NCBI RefSeq assembly: GCF_028010285.1
Contig: NZ_CP116304.1
Span: 1 to 64,000 of the forward strand
Source of the DNA: Pseudomonas sp. Q1-7
GTDB lineage: Bacteria > Pseudomonadota > Gammaproteobacteria > Pseudomonadales > Pseudomonadaceae
Direction: 5' to 3'
Length of the DNA stretch: 64,000 nt
Made by a program: the position numbers and the translations under genes. Below are positions 22,010 to 33,791 of the stretch, one piece after another (the first letter of the stretch is position 1; each line of letters begins with the position of its first letter). The notes below the pieces were generated by a model. It was given only the letters and a program-made list of their open reading frames with translations. It ran no database searches and was not told the DNA's origin.

Positions 22010-22516
22010 TCAAGCGTGGAGGCGGTGCTGCTTTTCCAGCTTCTTCTTGATGCGGTCGCGCTTGAGCGACGACAGGTAGTCGACGAACAGCTTGCCGTTC
22101 AGATGGTCGCATTCGTGCTGGATGCACACGGCGAGCAGGCCTTCGGCGATCAGTTCGTAGGCTTGGCCGTCGCGGTCCAGCGCCTTGATCTTTACTTTCT
22201 GCGGGCGGTCGACGTTCTCGTAGAAACCCGGCACCGAGAGGCAGCCTTCCTGGTACTGGTCCATCTGATCGGTCAGGGGTTCGAACTCGGGGTTGATGAA
22301 GACCCGGGGCTCGGACTTGTCTTCCGACAGGTCCATCACCACCACGCGCTTGTGCACGTTCACCTGGGTGGCGGCCAGGCCGATACCCGGTGCGGCGTAC
22401 ATGGTTTCGAACATGTCATCGACCAGCTTGCGGATGGAGTCGTCCACCACCTCCACCGGTTTGGCGATGGTGCGCAGCCGCGGATCGGGGAATTCGAGAA
22501 TGTTCAGAATCGCCAT
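22010..22516 (-). CDS. def: Peptide deformylase
   Basis: Iron-dependent hydrolase that removes the N-formyl group from nascent proteins. The 168-residue protein has all three family motifs: GIGLAATQV (about 45-53), EGCLSVPG (about 90-97) and QHECDHLNG (about 133-141) giving the two His and one Cys metal ligands plus catalytic Glu. Length is standard. It is divergent from tsaP with about 142 bases between the starts. Confidence 0.97.
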   Translation of the reverse strand: MAILNILEFPDPRLRTIAKPVEVVDDSIRKLVDDMFETMYAAPGIGLAATQVNVHKRVVVMDLSEDKSEPRVFINPEFEPLTDQMDQYQEGCLSVPGFYENVDRPQKVKIKALDRDGQAYELIAEGLLAVCIQHECDHLNGKLFVDYLSSLKRDRIKKKLEKQHRLHA

Positions 22517-22658
22517 ATGCGTTTGTGATGCACTTGTGGAATATGTTGAAAATCCGCTGCTAAGATGGTGAGCAGCATCGAAAAAACGGCTGAAGAGCCC
22601 GAATGGGGCGGCTCTCAGGGCGTTTCATGTGAATGAACATAATAAAGGGATTCACCGC

Positions 22659-23684
22659 ATGAGGAAATCACTACTCGCCCTGCTGCTCCTGGCCGCCAGT
22701 GGCCTGACCCAGGCTGCGGTGGAACTCAAGGACGGCCATCCGGAGCGCTACACCGTGGTCAAGGGTGACACGCTCTGGGACATTTCCGGCAAGTTCCTGC
22801 GCCAGCCGTGGAAGTGGCCGGAAATCTGGCACGCCAACCCGCAGATCGAGAATCCGCACCTGATCTACCCCGGCGACGTGCTGAGCCTGGTCTATGTCGA
22901 CGGCCAGCCACGCCTGATGCTGAACCGCGGCGCGTCCCGCGGCACCATCAAACTGTCGCCCAAGGTGCGCAGCACGCCGATGGCCGAGGCTATTCCGACC
23001 ATTCCGCTGGAGGCCATCAACGCCTTCCTGCTGACTAACCGCATCATCGACGATCCCAAGGACTTCGAAGCCGCGCCCTATATCGTCGCCGGCAATGCCG
23101 AGCGCGTGGTCAGCGGGGCCGGTGACCGCGTCTATGCCCGTGGCAACTTCTCCGAGGAGCAACCGGCCTACGGCATCTTCCGCCAGGGCAAGTCCTACAT
23201 CGATCCGGAGACCCAGGAGTTCCTGGGCATCAACGCCGATGACATCGGCGGCGGCGAGATGGTTGCCGACGAGGGCGATATCGGCACCCTGCAACTGACC
23301 CGCTCCACCCAGGAAGTGCGTCTGGGCGACCGCCTGTTCCCCACCGAGGAGCGCGCGATCAACTCCACCTTCATGCCCAGTGCGCCGGATCGCGACGTCA
23401 AAGGCGTGATCCTCGACGTGCCGCGTGGCGTGACCCAGATCGGCCAGTTCGACGTGGTCACCATCAACAAGGGCAAGCGCGACGGCCTGGTGGAAGGCAA
23501 CGTGCTGGCGGTCTACAAGACCGGCGAAACCGTGCGCGACCGCGTCACCGACGAGTTCATCAAGATTCCGGACGAGCGCGCCGGCTTGTTGATGGTTTTC
23601 CGCACCTACGACAAGCTCAGCTATGGCCTGGTCCTCGCCGCCACCCGCCAACTGGCGGTGCTGGACAAGGTACACAACCCGTAA
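22659..23684 (+). CDS. tsaP: LysM-domain protein, type IV pilus secretin-associated TsaP
   Basis: Peptidoglycan-binding protein; the PAO1 equivalent PA0020 has been described as TsaP, which anchors the type IV pilus secretin. The 341-residue product starts MRKSLLALLLLAASGLTQAA, a clear Sec signal peptide cleaved near AQAA/LTQA. A LysM domain follows (YTVVKGDTLWDISGKFL to HLIYPGDVLSL, about 28-78). The rest is a conserved beta-rich domain. A GC-rich terminator follows 10 bases after the stop. Confidence 0.88.
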   Translation: MRKSLLALLLLAASGLTQAAVELKDGHPERYTVVKGDTLWDISGKFLRQPWKWPEIWHANPQIENPHLIYPGDVLSLVYVDGQPRLMLNRGASRGTIKLSPKVRSTPMAEAIPTIPLEAINAFLLTNRIIDDPKDFEAAPYIVAGNAERVVSGAGDRVYARGNFSEEQPAYGIFRQGKSYIDPETQEFLGINADDIGGGEMVADEGDIGTLQLTRSTQEVRLGDRLFPTEERAINSTFMPSAPDRDVKGVILDVPRGVTQIGQFDVVTINKGKRDGLVEGNVLAVYKTGETVRDRVTDEFIKIPDERAGLLMVFRTYDKLSYGLVLAATRQLAVLDKVHNP

Positions 23685-23693
23685 CACCTCCAG

Positions 23694-23712
23694 GCCCCCG
23701 CTTCGCGGGGGC
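23694..23712 (+). terminator. Terminator hairpin after tsaP
   Basis: GCCCCCG, loop CTTCG, CGGGGGC, followed by TTGTTGTATT. The U tract is broken, so efficiency is uncertain. Confidence 0.7.
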
Positions 23713-23768
23713 TTGTTGTATTGATGGCGGTCCCGCCGCGTGTGCGGTGCGATCAAGGACCGATCGAC

Positions 23769-24863
23769 ATGCCATCGATTTCCCCCGCCGAGCTGGAAGC
23801 TCGCCTGCGCTTGCATCACCTTCCCGAACTGGGCCCCGCCCGCTTCCGCCGCCTGATCGAAGCCTTCGGCTCGGCCTCTGCCGCCCTCAGCGCGCCGGCC
23901 GCCGCCTGGCGCGCCCTGGGCCTGCCGGGAGCATCCGCCGAGCCTCGGCGCAGTCCGGACATTCGCGAGGCCGCCGCCCGTGCCCTCGCCTGGCTGGAGC
24001 GGCCCGGCCGCCACGTGCTGTGCTGGGACGACCCCGGCTATCCGGCCCTGCTCGCCGAGCTGGCCAATGCGCCACCCCTGCTTTATGTCGACGGCGCGGC
24101 CGGCCTGCTGGAACGCCCGCAACTGGCCGTGGTGGGAAGCCGCCGCGCCTCGGCGGCGGGCCTGGATACCGCCCGCGCCTTCGCCCGCAGCCTGGCGGGC
24201 GGCGGTTTCGTCATCACCAGCGGGCTGGCCCTGGGCATCGACGGCGCCGCCCACCAGGGCGCACTGGAAACTGGCGGCGCGACCGTGGCCGTACTCGGCA
24301 CCGGCCTCGAACGCCTCTACCCCAACCGCCATCGCGGCCTGGCGGCACGGATTGTCGAGGAAGGCGGTGCCCTGGTGTCCGAGCTGCCGTTGGATTGCCC
24401 GCCACAGCCGGCCAACTTTCCCCGCCGCAACCGCATCATCAGTGGCCTGTCCCTCGGCGTCCTGGTGGTGGAAGCGAGTCCCTCCAGCGGCTCGCTGATC
24501 ACCGCCCGCCTGGCTGCTGAACAGGGGCGCGAGGTGTACGCCATTCCCGGTTCGATCCACCATCCCGGCGCGCGCGGCTGTCACCAGCTGATCCGCGAGG
24601 GCGCGACCCTGGTGGAAAAGGTGGAAGACATACTCGAAGCCTTGCGTGGCTGGCAGGTGCCGGCGCCGCAGATGCCGGCCGAGGTGGCGGCGCGGGAGGA
24701 ACACCCCCTGCTCGAACTGTTGCGCGCGGCGCCCTACAGCAGCGAGGGCCTGGCCATCGCCAGCGGCTGGGAGCTGCCGCGCCTGCTCGCCGAACTCTCC
24801 GATCTGGAGCTGCAGGGCTGCGTCTCCCGCGAGGCGGGCTGCTGGGTGCATCGGCCAGGTTGA
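23769..24863 (+). CDS. dprA: DNA-processing protein DprA
   Basis: Single-strand DNA binding protein that loads RecA during natural transformation. The ATG at 23769 gives MPSISPAELEARLRLHHLPE, 364 residues, with AAGGA upstream; longer frames lack support. It has an N-terminal SAM-like region, the central Rossmann-type DNA-binding fold with VVGSRRASAAGLDTARAFA and GGGFVITSGLALGIDGAAH (SGxAxGID motif), PRRNRIISGLS, and a C-terminal winged-helix-like DML1 domain. It precedes tsaC as in other Pseudomonas. Confidence 0.95.
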   Translation: MPSISPAELEARLRLHHLPELGPARFRRLIEAFGSASAALSAPAAAWRALGLPGASAEPRRSPDIREAAARALAWLERPGRHVLCWDDPGYPALLAELANAPPLLYVDGAAGLLERPQLAVVGSRRASAAGLDTARAFARSLAGGGFVITSGLALGIDGAAHQGALETGGATVAVLGTGLERLYPNRHRGLAARIVEEGGALVSELPLDCPPQPANFPRRNRIISGLSLGVLVVEASPSSGSLITARLAAEQGREVYAIPGSIHHPGARGCHQLIREGATLVEKVEDILEALRGWQVPAPQMPAEVAAREEHPLLELLRAAPYSSEGLAIASGWELPRLLAELSDLELQGCVSREAGCWVHRPG

Positions 24864-24904
24864 GCCCTGTACACTTTGCCGATCAGGTCTAGTGGGAGCG
24901 GGTG

Positions 24905-25448
24905 ATGGTCAGCAGTTGGCGAGTGCAGCAGGTGGCGCGCGTGGTGCGTGAGGGCGGCGTGATCGCCTACCCCACCGAAGCGGTCTGGGGGGTGGGTTGC
25001 GATCCCTGGAACGAGGACGCGGTGTATCGCCTGCTGGCGCTCAAGGAACGGCCCGTGGAAAAGGGGCTGATCCTGGTGGCGGACACCATCCGCCAGTTCG
25101 ACTTCCTCCTCGAAGGCCTGCCGGAGGCCTGGATCGACAAGCTCGCCAGCACCTGGCCGGGTCCCAACACCTGGCTGGTGCCGCACCAGGACCTGCTGCC
25201 GGAATGGATCACCGGCCGGCACGACAGCGTCGCCCTGCGCGTCAGCGATCACCCGCTGGTCCGCGACCTCTGCGCCCTCACCGGCCCCCTGGTGTCCACC
25301 TCCGCCAACCCCGCTGGCCGTCCCGCCGCCTGCTCGCGCCTGCGTGTACAGCAGTACTTCGGCGACGAGCTGGATGCGGTGCTGGGTGGCGCCCTGGGCG
25401 GGCGCCGCAATCCCAGCGTGATCCGCGACCTGGCCAGCGGCCGGGTAC

Positions 25449-25459
<11 letters not shown>
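24905..25459 (+). CDS. tsaC: Threonylcarbamoyl-AMP synthase TsaC
   Basis: Makes threonylcarbamoyl-AMP for the t6A modification of tRNAs reading ANN codons. The 184-residue YrdC-type protein starts [20 protein letters not shown] at the ATG; a GTG three bases upstream is also in frame. Family motifs are [28 protein letters not shown] and [11 protein letters not shown]. The 3' end overlaps the 3' end of the convergent qor gene by 11 bases. Confidence 0.95.
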
Positions 25460-27481
<2,022 letters not shown>

Positions 27482-27482
<1 letters not shown>

Positions 27483-28306
27483 TGGACCGCTACTGCGTTT
27501 TCGGCAACCCCATCGGCCACAGCAAGTCGCCGTTGATCCACCGCCTGTTCGCCGAGCAGACCGGCCAGCCGCTCAGCTACGAGGCCGTGCTGGCGCCGCT
27601 GGACGACTTCAGCGGTTGCGCCCGCCGGTTCTTCGAGAGCGGCCGGGGCGGCAACGTCACGGTGCCGTTCAAGGAGCAGGCCTATCAGTTGGCCGCCAGC
27701 CTCAGTGACCGTGCCCGGCGCGCCGGCGCGGTGAACACGCTGAAGAAGCTGGATGACGGCAGCCTGCTCGGTGACAACACCGACGGCGCCGGCCTGGTGC
27801 GTGACCTCACCCGCAATGCCGGTCTTGATCTGGCGGGCAAGCGCATCCTGTTGCTGGGCGCCGGTGGTGCCGCGCGCGGGGTGATCGAGCCGCTGCTGGC
27901 GGAAAAGCCGGCGAGCCTGGTGATCGCCAACCGCACGGTGGAAAAGGCCGAGGCCCTGGCGCAATTGTTCGCTGACCTGGGGCCGGTGTCCGCCAGCGGC
28001 TTCGACTGGCTGGAGGAGTCGGTGGACCTGATCGTCAACGCCACGTCGGCGAGCCTCGCCGGCGACCTGCCGGCCATTTCGCCGAGCCTGATCCGGCCGG
28101 GCCACACGGTCTGCTACGACATGATGTACGGCAAGGAACCGACCGCCTTCAATCGCTGGGCCGCCGAGCACGGCGCCGCGCGTGCCCTCGATGGCCTGGG
28201 CATGCTGGTGGAGCAGGCCGCCGAAGCCTTCCTGCTCTGGCGCGGTGTGCTGCCGGACAGCGCGCCGGTGCTGGCGGAGCTGCGCCGGCAGTTGGCCGAG
28301 GGCTGA
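27482..28306 (+). CDS. aroE: Shikimate dehydrogenase (NADP+)
   Basis: Reduces 3-dehydroshikimate in the chorismate pathway. The 274-residue protein shows the substrate site [10 protein letters not shown] (15-24), catalytic Lys in [22 protein letters not shown], the dinucleotide motif [13 protein letters not shown] and the NADP-selecting [10 protein letters not shown]. Overlaps hemF by one base, so the two are coupled. A REPIN element follows 12 bases after the stop. Confidence 0.96.
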
Positions 28307-28318
28307 CCCGTCCTTTCT

Positions 28319-28412
28319 GTGGGAGCGAATTGATTCGCGAATCCTGGTCAGGCCCGTGCCGACCGATAGCACGGGCAGCGTAGCTGTCCTTCGCGAATAA
28401 ATTCGCTCCTAC
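28319..28412. repeat. REPIN-type repeat pair
   Basis: GTGGGAGCGAATTGATTCGC... (28319-28341) and its inverted partner ending ...AATTCGCTCCTAC (28390-28412) flank an inner hairpin GCCCGTGC/GCACGGGC. The same pair type recurs at 29997 and 51328 and as a singlet at 60995. It lies between the convergent aroE and sulP genes. Confidence 0.85.
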
Positions 28413-28415
28413 ACG

Positions 28416-29975
28416 TCATCTCTCGATCAGCAGGGCGCTGTCCACGCCGTCCAGCTTGCGCAGTTCCCGCTCCACCTGCGGGCGCGCCCGGCGCAGCACC
28501 AGGCTGCGCCCTTCCCCGCCCAGGCGCCGCGCCTCGTCGTGGAGCATGCTTACCCCGGCATAGTCGATGAAGTTCACGTGGTGGGCGTCGAGTACCAGGC
28601 GCCCGGCGCGGCTGCGCTGGATCAGCTTCTGCAGGTAGGGACAGGCGCCGAAGAAGATCGAGCCTTCGATGCGCAGCACCTCGCTGTCGCCCTCCCGTGC
28701 CTGCAGCACGCGCGGTTGCGAGGTGCGCTTCAGGTAGAAGAACAGCGACGCCAGTACCCCGGCGTAGATCGCCGTCTGCAGCTCCAGCAACAGGGTGGCG
28801 GCGCCGGTCAGCGCCATCACGGCGAACTCCGCGCGGCTGACCCGCCACAGCTGGCGCACGCTGCGCGTGTCCAGCAATCCCCAGCAGATCAGCAGGATGC
28901 TCGCCGCCATCGCCGGCAACGGGATATGGGCGATCAGCCGAGCCCCCAGCAGCGCGAACAGCGCGACCCAGAGCGCCGAGAACACCCCGGCCAGCGGCGA
29001 GCGGGCGCCAGCCTGGAGGTTCAGTGCGGAGCGGGTGAATGAGCCTGCCGAGAGATAGCCCGAGAAACAGGCGCCGATCAGGTTCGACAGGCCCTGGCCA
29101 CGGCTTTCCTGATTGGCGTCCAGCATCTGCCGCGACTGGGCGGCCAGGGCACGGGCGATGGACAGGCTGGTGACCAGCCCGAGCAGGCCGCAGGCCACGG
29201 CGGACGGCAACAGGCGGAGGATATCTTCGGCATCCAGGCGCAGGGTCGCCAGCGGTGGCAGGCTGCCGCTGAACGGCTGGACCCGTGCGACCTCGCCGAA
29301 GAATGCCGGCAGGCCCAGCACCAGCAGGCTAGCGCCGACGATGCCGATCAGCAGCGCCGGCAGGCGTGGCCACAGGCGGCGTACCAAAACCGACAGCCCC
29401 AGGGTAAAGCCCGCCACCAGCAGTGATGGCCAATGCACTTCGCGCACGTGCCCGGCCAGTTGAAGGGCGCTCTGCCAGGCGGTGGAGCGGCCCTCCAGGT
29501 TGACCAGGCCCAGCAGGTTGGGCACCTGGCCGAGGGCGATCACCAGCGCCGCGCCCAGGGTGAAGCCGAGCACCACCGATTGCGACACGAAGTTGGCCAG
29601 GGCACCGAAGCGCAGGAAACCGACCAGCCACTGGAAGGCGCCGGCGAGGAAGGTCAGCAGCAGCACCAGGCCGACGTAATCCTGGCTGCCCGGCAGGGCC
29701 AGTGGGCTGACGCTGGCGAAGAGGACCACCGAGATGGCCGCCGTGGGACCGCAGATCAGATGCCGCGACGAACCCCAGAGGCAGGCGACGATCACCGGTA
29801 CCACCGCCGCGTAGAGCCCGTATTCCGCCGGTAACCCGGCGATCAGCGCATAGGCGATGGACTGTGGCAGGGCGAGAATCGCACCGGTCAGGCCCACCCA
29901 GACGTCCTGGCTGAGACTGCGGGGGCGCACGCCGGTCAGCCAGGTGAGGAAGGGGAAGAGGTTGGAGGGTTTCAT
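28416..29975 (-). CDS. SulP-family anion (sulfate) transporter with STAS domain
   Basis: Inner-membrane SLC26/SulP carrier of 519 residues, about 10-14 membrane helices (roughly 20-400) followed by a C-terminal STAS domain (about 420-519, motif LVLDAHHVNFIDYAGVSML). Conserved family elements are LPQSIAYALIAGLPAEYGLY and GPTAAISVVL. Its place next to choline sulfatase suggests handling of sulfate or choline sulfate; the substrate is inference. Same strand as choX, betC, with a REPIN in the gap. Confidence 0.9.
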   Translation of the reverse strand: MKPSNLFPFLTWLTGVRPRSLSQDVWVGLTGAILALPQSIAYALIAGLPAEYGLYAAVVPVIVACLWGSSRHLICGPTAAISVVLFASVSPLALPGSQDYVGLVLLLTFLAGAFQWLVGFLRFGALANFVSQSVVLGFTLGAALVIALGQVPNLLGLVNLEGRSTAWQSALQLAGHVREVHWPSLLVAGFTLGLSVLVRRLWPRLPALLIGIVGASLLVLGLPAFFGEVARVQPFSGSLPPLATLRLDAEDILRLLPSAVACGLLGLVTSLSIARALAAQSRQMLDANQESRGQGLSNLIGACFSGYLSAGSFTRSALNLQAGARSPLAGVFSALWVALFALLGARLIAHIPLPAMAASILLICWGLLDTRSVRQLWRVSRAEFAVMALTGAATLLLELQTAIYAGVLASLFFYLKRTSQPRVLQAREGDSEVLRIEGSIFFGACPYLQKLIQRSRAGRLVLDAHHVNFIDYAGVSMLHDEARRLGGEGRSLVLRRARPQVERELRKLDGVDSALLIER

Positions 29976-29996
29976 CCTGGGGCGGGACCGGCCGAT

Positions 29997-30091
29997 GTGG
30001 GAGCGAATTCATTCGCGATGCAGGCCGAAGGCCTGCCCTGTACCCCAATGGGGGCCGCTGCGCAGCCCTTCGCGAATGAATTCGCTCCCAC
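29997..30091. repeat. REPIN-type repeat pair
   Basis: GTGGGAGCGAATTCATTCGCGA at 29997 and the inverted TTCGCGAATGAATTCGCTCC..., ending at 30091, form a long stem around inner hairpins (GGCCGAAGGCC). Located in the choX-sulP gap. Confidence 0.88.
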
Positions 30092-30117
30092 AGGGTTTGA
30101 TGGACCATCCGAGGGCG

Positions 30118-31044
30118 TCAGAGCTTCGCCCGAACCGCCGCCACGGCATCGCCGCCCTCGCGGGTGGTCACGCCCTGCAGCCAGCCCTCGACCACCGCCG
30201 GATTGGCCTTGAGCCAGGCCTTCACCGCCGCGTCGTTGTTGGCATTGCCGTTGAGCACCTGATCCATGATCGCGTTCTCCATGTCCTGGGTGAAACGCAG
30301 GTTGGCCAGCAGCTTGCCGACATTCGGGCACTGCTCGGCGTAGCCCTTGCGCGCCAGGGTGTTGACGCTGCCGCTCTCGCCGAAGTACTGCTCGCCGCCC
30401 TTGAGGTAGGCCATGTCGTACTGCACGTTCATCGGGTGCGGCGTCCAGCCGAGGAACACCACGAACTGCTCGCGCTTCACCGCGCGGCCCACCTGCACGA
30501 GCATCGCCTGCTCGCTGGACTCCACCAGTTTCCAGTCGCCCAGGCCGAATTCGTCCTTGGCGATCATCTGCCGGATCGACTCGTTGGCCGGCGAGCCGGA
30601 GGCGATGCCGTAGAGCTTGTGGCCGAACTTGTCGGCGTACTTGTCCAGGTCGGCGAAGGTCTTCACGCCGGCGTCGAACGCGTAGCGTGGCACGGCCAGG
30701 GTGTACTCGGTGCCGCTGAGGTTCTGCGCCACCTTGTCGACGCTGCCGGTGGCCACGAACTTGTCGTAGTTGCTCTGTTGCGCCGGCATCCAGTTGCCGA
30801 GAAAGGCGTCGAGCTGCCCCTTGTGCAGGCCGGCGAAGATGATCGGAACCGCCAGGGTCGGGGTTTCGGTGCGGTAGCCCAGGCCGTCGAGGAGGACGCG
30901 CGCCACGCCGTTGGTCACGGCGATATCGCTCCAGCCCGGATCGCCCAGCTTCACCGTCGCGCAACTGGCGTCTTCCGCCTGAGCGTTGAGTGTCGTGCCG
31001 GCCAGCAGCAGGCCGCCGGCGAGTATCGCATTGATCGTTTTCAT
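30118..31044 (-). CDS. choX: Choline-type ABC transporter substrate-binding protein ChoX
   Basis: Periplasmic binding protein of the ProX/ChoX type. The 308-residue product starts MKTINAILAGGLLLAGTTLN with a signal peptide cleaved near NAQA/EDAS. The frame is open far upstream into betC antisense codons, but only this start has the signal peptide. Aromatic residues expected for a quaternary-ammonium cage are present (DPGWSD, GNWMP, LGWTPHPMN). No ABC permease or ATPase is adjacent. It is 11 bases downstream of betC. Confidence 0.9.
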   Translation of the reverse strand: MKTINAILAGGLLLAGTTLNAQAEDASCATVKLGDPGWSDIAVTNGVARVLLDGLGYRTETPTLAVPIIFAGLHKGQLDAFLGNWMPAQQSNYDKFVATGSVDKVAQNLSGTEYTLAVPRYAFDAGVKTFADLDKYADKFGHKLYGIASGSPANESIRQMIAKDEFGLGDWKLVESSEQAMLVQVGRAVKREQFVVFLGWTPHPMNVQYDMAYLKGGEQYFGESGSVNTLARKGYAEQCPNVGKLLANLRFTQDMENAIMDQVLNGNANNDAAVKAWLKANPAVVEGWLQGVTTREGGDAVAAVRAKL

Positions 31045-31055
31045 GGGGCGATTCC

Positions 31056-32564
31056 TCAGGGTTGGGGGAAACGCGCGCGGCGTTCCAGGTCGTCCAGGTC
31101 GATGTGGTTGCGCATGTATTGCTGGCTGGCGTCGACGAAGGGCTGGTGGTCCCAGCTCTTCAGCTTGCCACGGTTCAGGGCGTCGGCGACGAAGCGGCGG
31201 CGGCGCTGGCTGGCCAAGGCCGCGTGGGCGATCGCCGGGAGGTCCCAGCGGGCGCGGGCTTCGTCGAGGAAGGCTGCCAGCAGAGCCTGGTGGTCGGGAG
31301 AGCCGGCCAGGTTCTCCAACTCCTGTGGATCGTTCGCCAGGTCGAAGAGCAGGCAGGGGTCCTGTTCCGAGTAGATGAACTTGTAGGGGCCGCGGCGGAT
31401 CATCATCAGCGGGCTGGTGGTGCCCTCGGCCATGTACTCGCCGAGCACCTCGTCGTGGCCGGCGCGGCCTTCCAGGTGCGGCAGCAGCGAGCGGCCATCC
31501 AGCGGCAGGACCGGCTCCACCGTGCCGCCCGCCAGTTCCACCAGGGTCGGCAGCAGGTCCACGGTGGACACCGCCGCCGTCACCCGCGCGGCGGCGAAAC
31601 GCTTGGGCGCATGGATCAGCAGCGGCACGCGGGCGGCCATCTCGAACCAGTGCATCTTGTACCAGAGGCCGCGCTCGCCAAGCATGTCGCCGTGGTCGCC
31701 GGAGAACACCACGATGGTGTCCTCGGCCAGGCCGCATTCGGCGAGGGTCTTCAGCAGCGCGCCGATCTGATCGTCGACATAGCTGCAGGCACCGAAATAG
31801 GCGCGGCGGGCATCGCGGATCTTCGCCTCCGGCAGCGGTTTGCCCCAGAGGTCGATGACCTTGAGCAGGCGCTGGCTGTGCGGGTCCTGCGCGGTGTCGG
31901 CGAACTGCACGCGCGGCAGCGGAATGTCCGTGTCCTCATAGCGCGCCCAGTACTCCTCCGGAATGGTGTAGGGATCGTGGGGGTGGGTCATCGAGACGGT
32001 CAGGCAGAACGGCTGCCCGGCGTGTTCCCGCACATGGTCGTAGAGGTACTGGCGCGCCTTGAACACCACCTCCTCGTCGAAGTCCAGCTGGTTGGTCCGT
32101 ACGCTGGGGCCGGCCTGCAGCACCGAGGACATGTTGTGGTACCAGCTCGGACGCACGTCCGGCTCGTCCCAGTTCACCACCCAGCCATAATCCGCCGGGT
32201 AGATATCGCTGGTCAGGCGTTCCTCGTAGCCGTGCAACTGGTCCGGGCCGCAGAAGTGCATCTTGCCGGATAGCGCGGTGCGGTAACCCAGGCGGCGCAG
32301 GTGGTGGGCGTAGGTGGGCACGTCGGCGGGGAAGTCGGCGGCGTTGTCATAGGCGCCGATCTTCGACGGCAGCTGACCGCTCACCAGGGTGAAGCGCGAC
32401 GGCGCGCAGAGCGGGCTGTTGCAGTAGGCCGAGTCGAACACCACGCCTTCGGCGGCGAGCCGCGCCAGGTGCGGCACCTTGATCGGCGAGTCGGGCGCGT
32501 GGAAGGGCAGCAGCGGGGCGGCCATCTGGTCGGCCATGATGAAGAGGATGTTGGGGCGTTTCAT
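31056..32564 (-). CDS. betC: Choline-sulfatase
   Basis: Hydrolyses choline-O-sulfate to choline and sulfate. The sulfatase signature CAPSRFTLVSGQLPSKIG has the cysteine (about residue 54) that becomes formylglycine. Metal ligands are visible in NILFIMADQ at the start and in FSGDHGDMLGERGLWYK. The start MKRPNILFI (502 residues) matches the family; an ATG 15 bases upstream (MDKRT) is also possible and neither has a strong ribosome binding site. Divergent LysR gene at 32676 is the likely regulator. Confidence 0.94.
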   Translation of the reverse strand: MKRPNILFIMADQMAAPLLPFHAPDSPIKVPHLARLAAEGVVFDSAYCNSPLCAPSRFTLVSGQLPSKIGAYDNAADFPADVPTYAHHLRRLGYRTALSGKMHFCGPDQLHGYEERLTSDIYPADYGWVVNWDEPDVRPSWYHNMSSVLQAGPSVRTNQLDFDEEVVFKARQYLYDHVREHAGQPFCLTVSMTHPHDPYTIPEEYWARYEDTDIPLPRVQFADTAQDPHSQRLLKVIDLWGKPLPEAKIRDARRAYFGACSYVDDQIGALLKTLAECGLAEDTIVVFSGDHGDMLGERGLWYKMHWFEMAARVPLLIHAPKRFAAARVTAAVSTVDLLPTLVELAGGTVEPVLPLDGRSLLPHLEGRAGHDEVLGEYMAEGTTSPLMMIRRGPYKFIYSEQDPCLLFDLANDPQELENLAGSPDHQALLAAFLDEARARWDLPAIAHAALASQRRRRFVADALNRGKLKSWDHQPFVDASQQYMRNHIDLDDLERRARFPQP

Positions 32565-32675
32565 CGTTCGCTTATCCATATCGTCGAATTATGCGAAAGT
32601 GCTGGAAGTGATGATTGCGCCAGCTCGTCAACCGGTAAACCGCACGGCAGAACATGACTCGGATAAGTAATTCTT

Positions 32676-33629
32676 ATGGCAGACCTGCACGCTGACCTCT
32701 CCCTGGACCTGCTGCGGGTATTCGAATCCGCCGCCCGCCACCTGAGTTTCACCGCCGCCGCGGTGGAGCTGGGCACCACCCAGCCGGCGGTGAGCCAACA
32801 GATCCAGCGCCTGGAGAAGCAGTTGGCCACGCGCCTGTTCGACCGGGTTTACCGGGGCATCGAGCTGACCGAGGCCGGCCGCCTGCTGCTGCTCCATGTG
32901 CAGGAGGGCCTGCAGGCGATCGCCGCCGGACTGGAGGCCATCGGATCGCGGCCGCAGCACGAGGTGCTGCAGGTGGCCACCGACTTCGCCTTCGCCGCCT
33001 ACTGGTTGATGCCGCGCCTGCACCGTTTCCACGAAGCCAACCCGGAGATCGACGTCAGCATCGTCACCAGCGACCGCACCATGAACATGCTGCGCTCCGA
33101 GGTGGACATCGCCATTGCCTTCGGTGACGGCCGTTTCAAGCACGGCGACGCCATGCTGCTGTTCCGCGAGGAGGTCTTTCCGATTGCCAGTCCGCGTCTG
33201 CTGGCCGGGCGCGAGCCACCTTTGCCCGCCGCGACCCTGGCCGAGCTGCCTCTGCTGCACCTGAAGCCGGAGGTGCGCACCCGCTGGTTCGACTGGAACG
33301 CGCTGTTCCGCGAACTGGACATCGCCCAGCCGCCGGGCTCGGGCATGCTGCGTTTCGATAACTACACCCTGCTGATCCAGGCCGCGATTGCCGGCCAGGG
33401 CGTGGCCATCGGCTGGCGCTACCTGGTGGACGATCTGCTCGACCAGGGCCTGCTGGTGCCGCTGCTGAGCGGCAGCGTCACCTCCGACTTCGGCTATTAC
33501 CTGGTGCAGCCGGAGCGCAAGCGCCGCGCGCGGCTGATGAAGTGCTTTGTCGACTGGCTGCAGCAGGAGCTGGGCGATGAGACCCGCCAGGCGCACCTGA
33601 TCCGCAATCGGGAAGGCATTGCCATCTGA
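32676..33629 (+). CDS. LysR-type regulator of choline-sulfate use
   Basis: LysR regulator of 317 residues: N-terminal winged helix-turn-helix (about 10-68, LSFTAAAVELGTTQPAVSQQ) and a periplasmic-binding-like effector domain. It is divergent from betC with 111 bases between starts, the normal layout for a LysR gene and its target, and the same gene order is known in P. aeruginosa (PA0031/PA0032). The effector is probably choline sulfate or choline; this is inference. A terminator follows. Confidence 0.88.
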   Translation: MADLHADLSLDLLRVFESAARHLSFTAAAVELGTTQPAVSQQIQRLEKQLATRLFDRVYRGIELTEAGRLLLLHVQEGLQAIAAGLEAIGSRPQHEVLQVATDFAFAAYWLMPRLHRFHEANPEIDVSIVTSDRTMNMLRSEVDIAIAFGDGRFKHGDAMLLFREEVFPIASPRLLAGREPPLPAATLAELPLLHLKPEVRTRWFDWNALFRELDIAQPPGSGMLRFDNYTLLIQAAIAGQGVAIGWRYLVDDLLDQGLLVPLLSGSVTSDFGYYLVQPERKRRARLMKCFVDWLQQELGDETRQAHLIRNREGIAI

Positions 33630-33669
33630 GCAGTTGGCGGCCAGTCCGCCGAGGATGCCGGCATGAAGC

Positions 33670-33689
33670 CCAACCATCGGTTGGTTTTT
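33670..33689 (+). terminator. Terminator after the LysR gene
   Basis: CCAACC, loop ATC, GGTTGG, TTTTT: a short but clean intrinsic terminator 40 bases after the stop. Confidence 0.8.
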
Positions 33690-33791
33690 GCTTGATTGGG
33701 ACGTTCGTTCATGGTTTCGCCCGAACTGTCATGCAACCGGCAAGAACCTCGGCTATGAGTTCAGGCTTCATCCCCCTCATGAGTGTTGCCG

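Noticed and set aside
31045-31737. Upstream extension of the choX frame
   Set aside because: It lies inside betC in another frame and precedes an obvious signal peptide start; the extension is Arg/Pro-rich shadow sequence.
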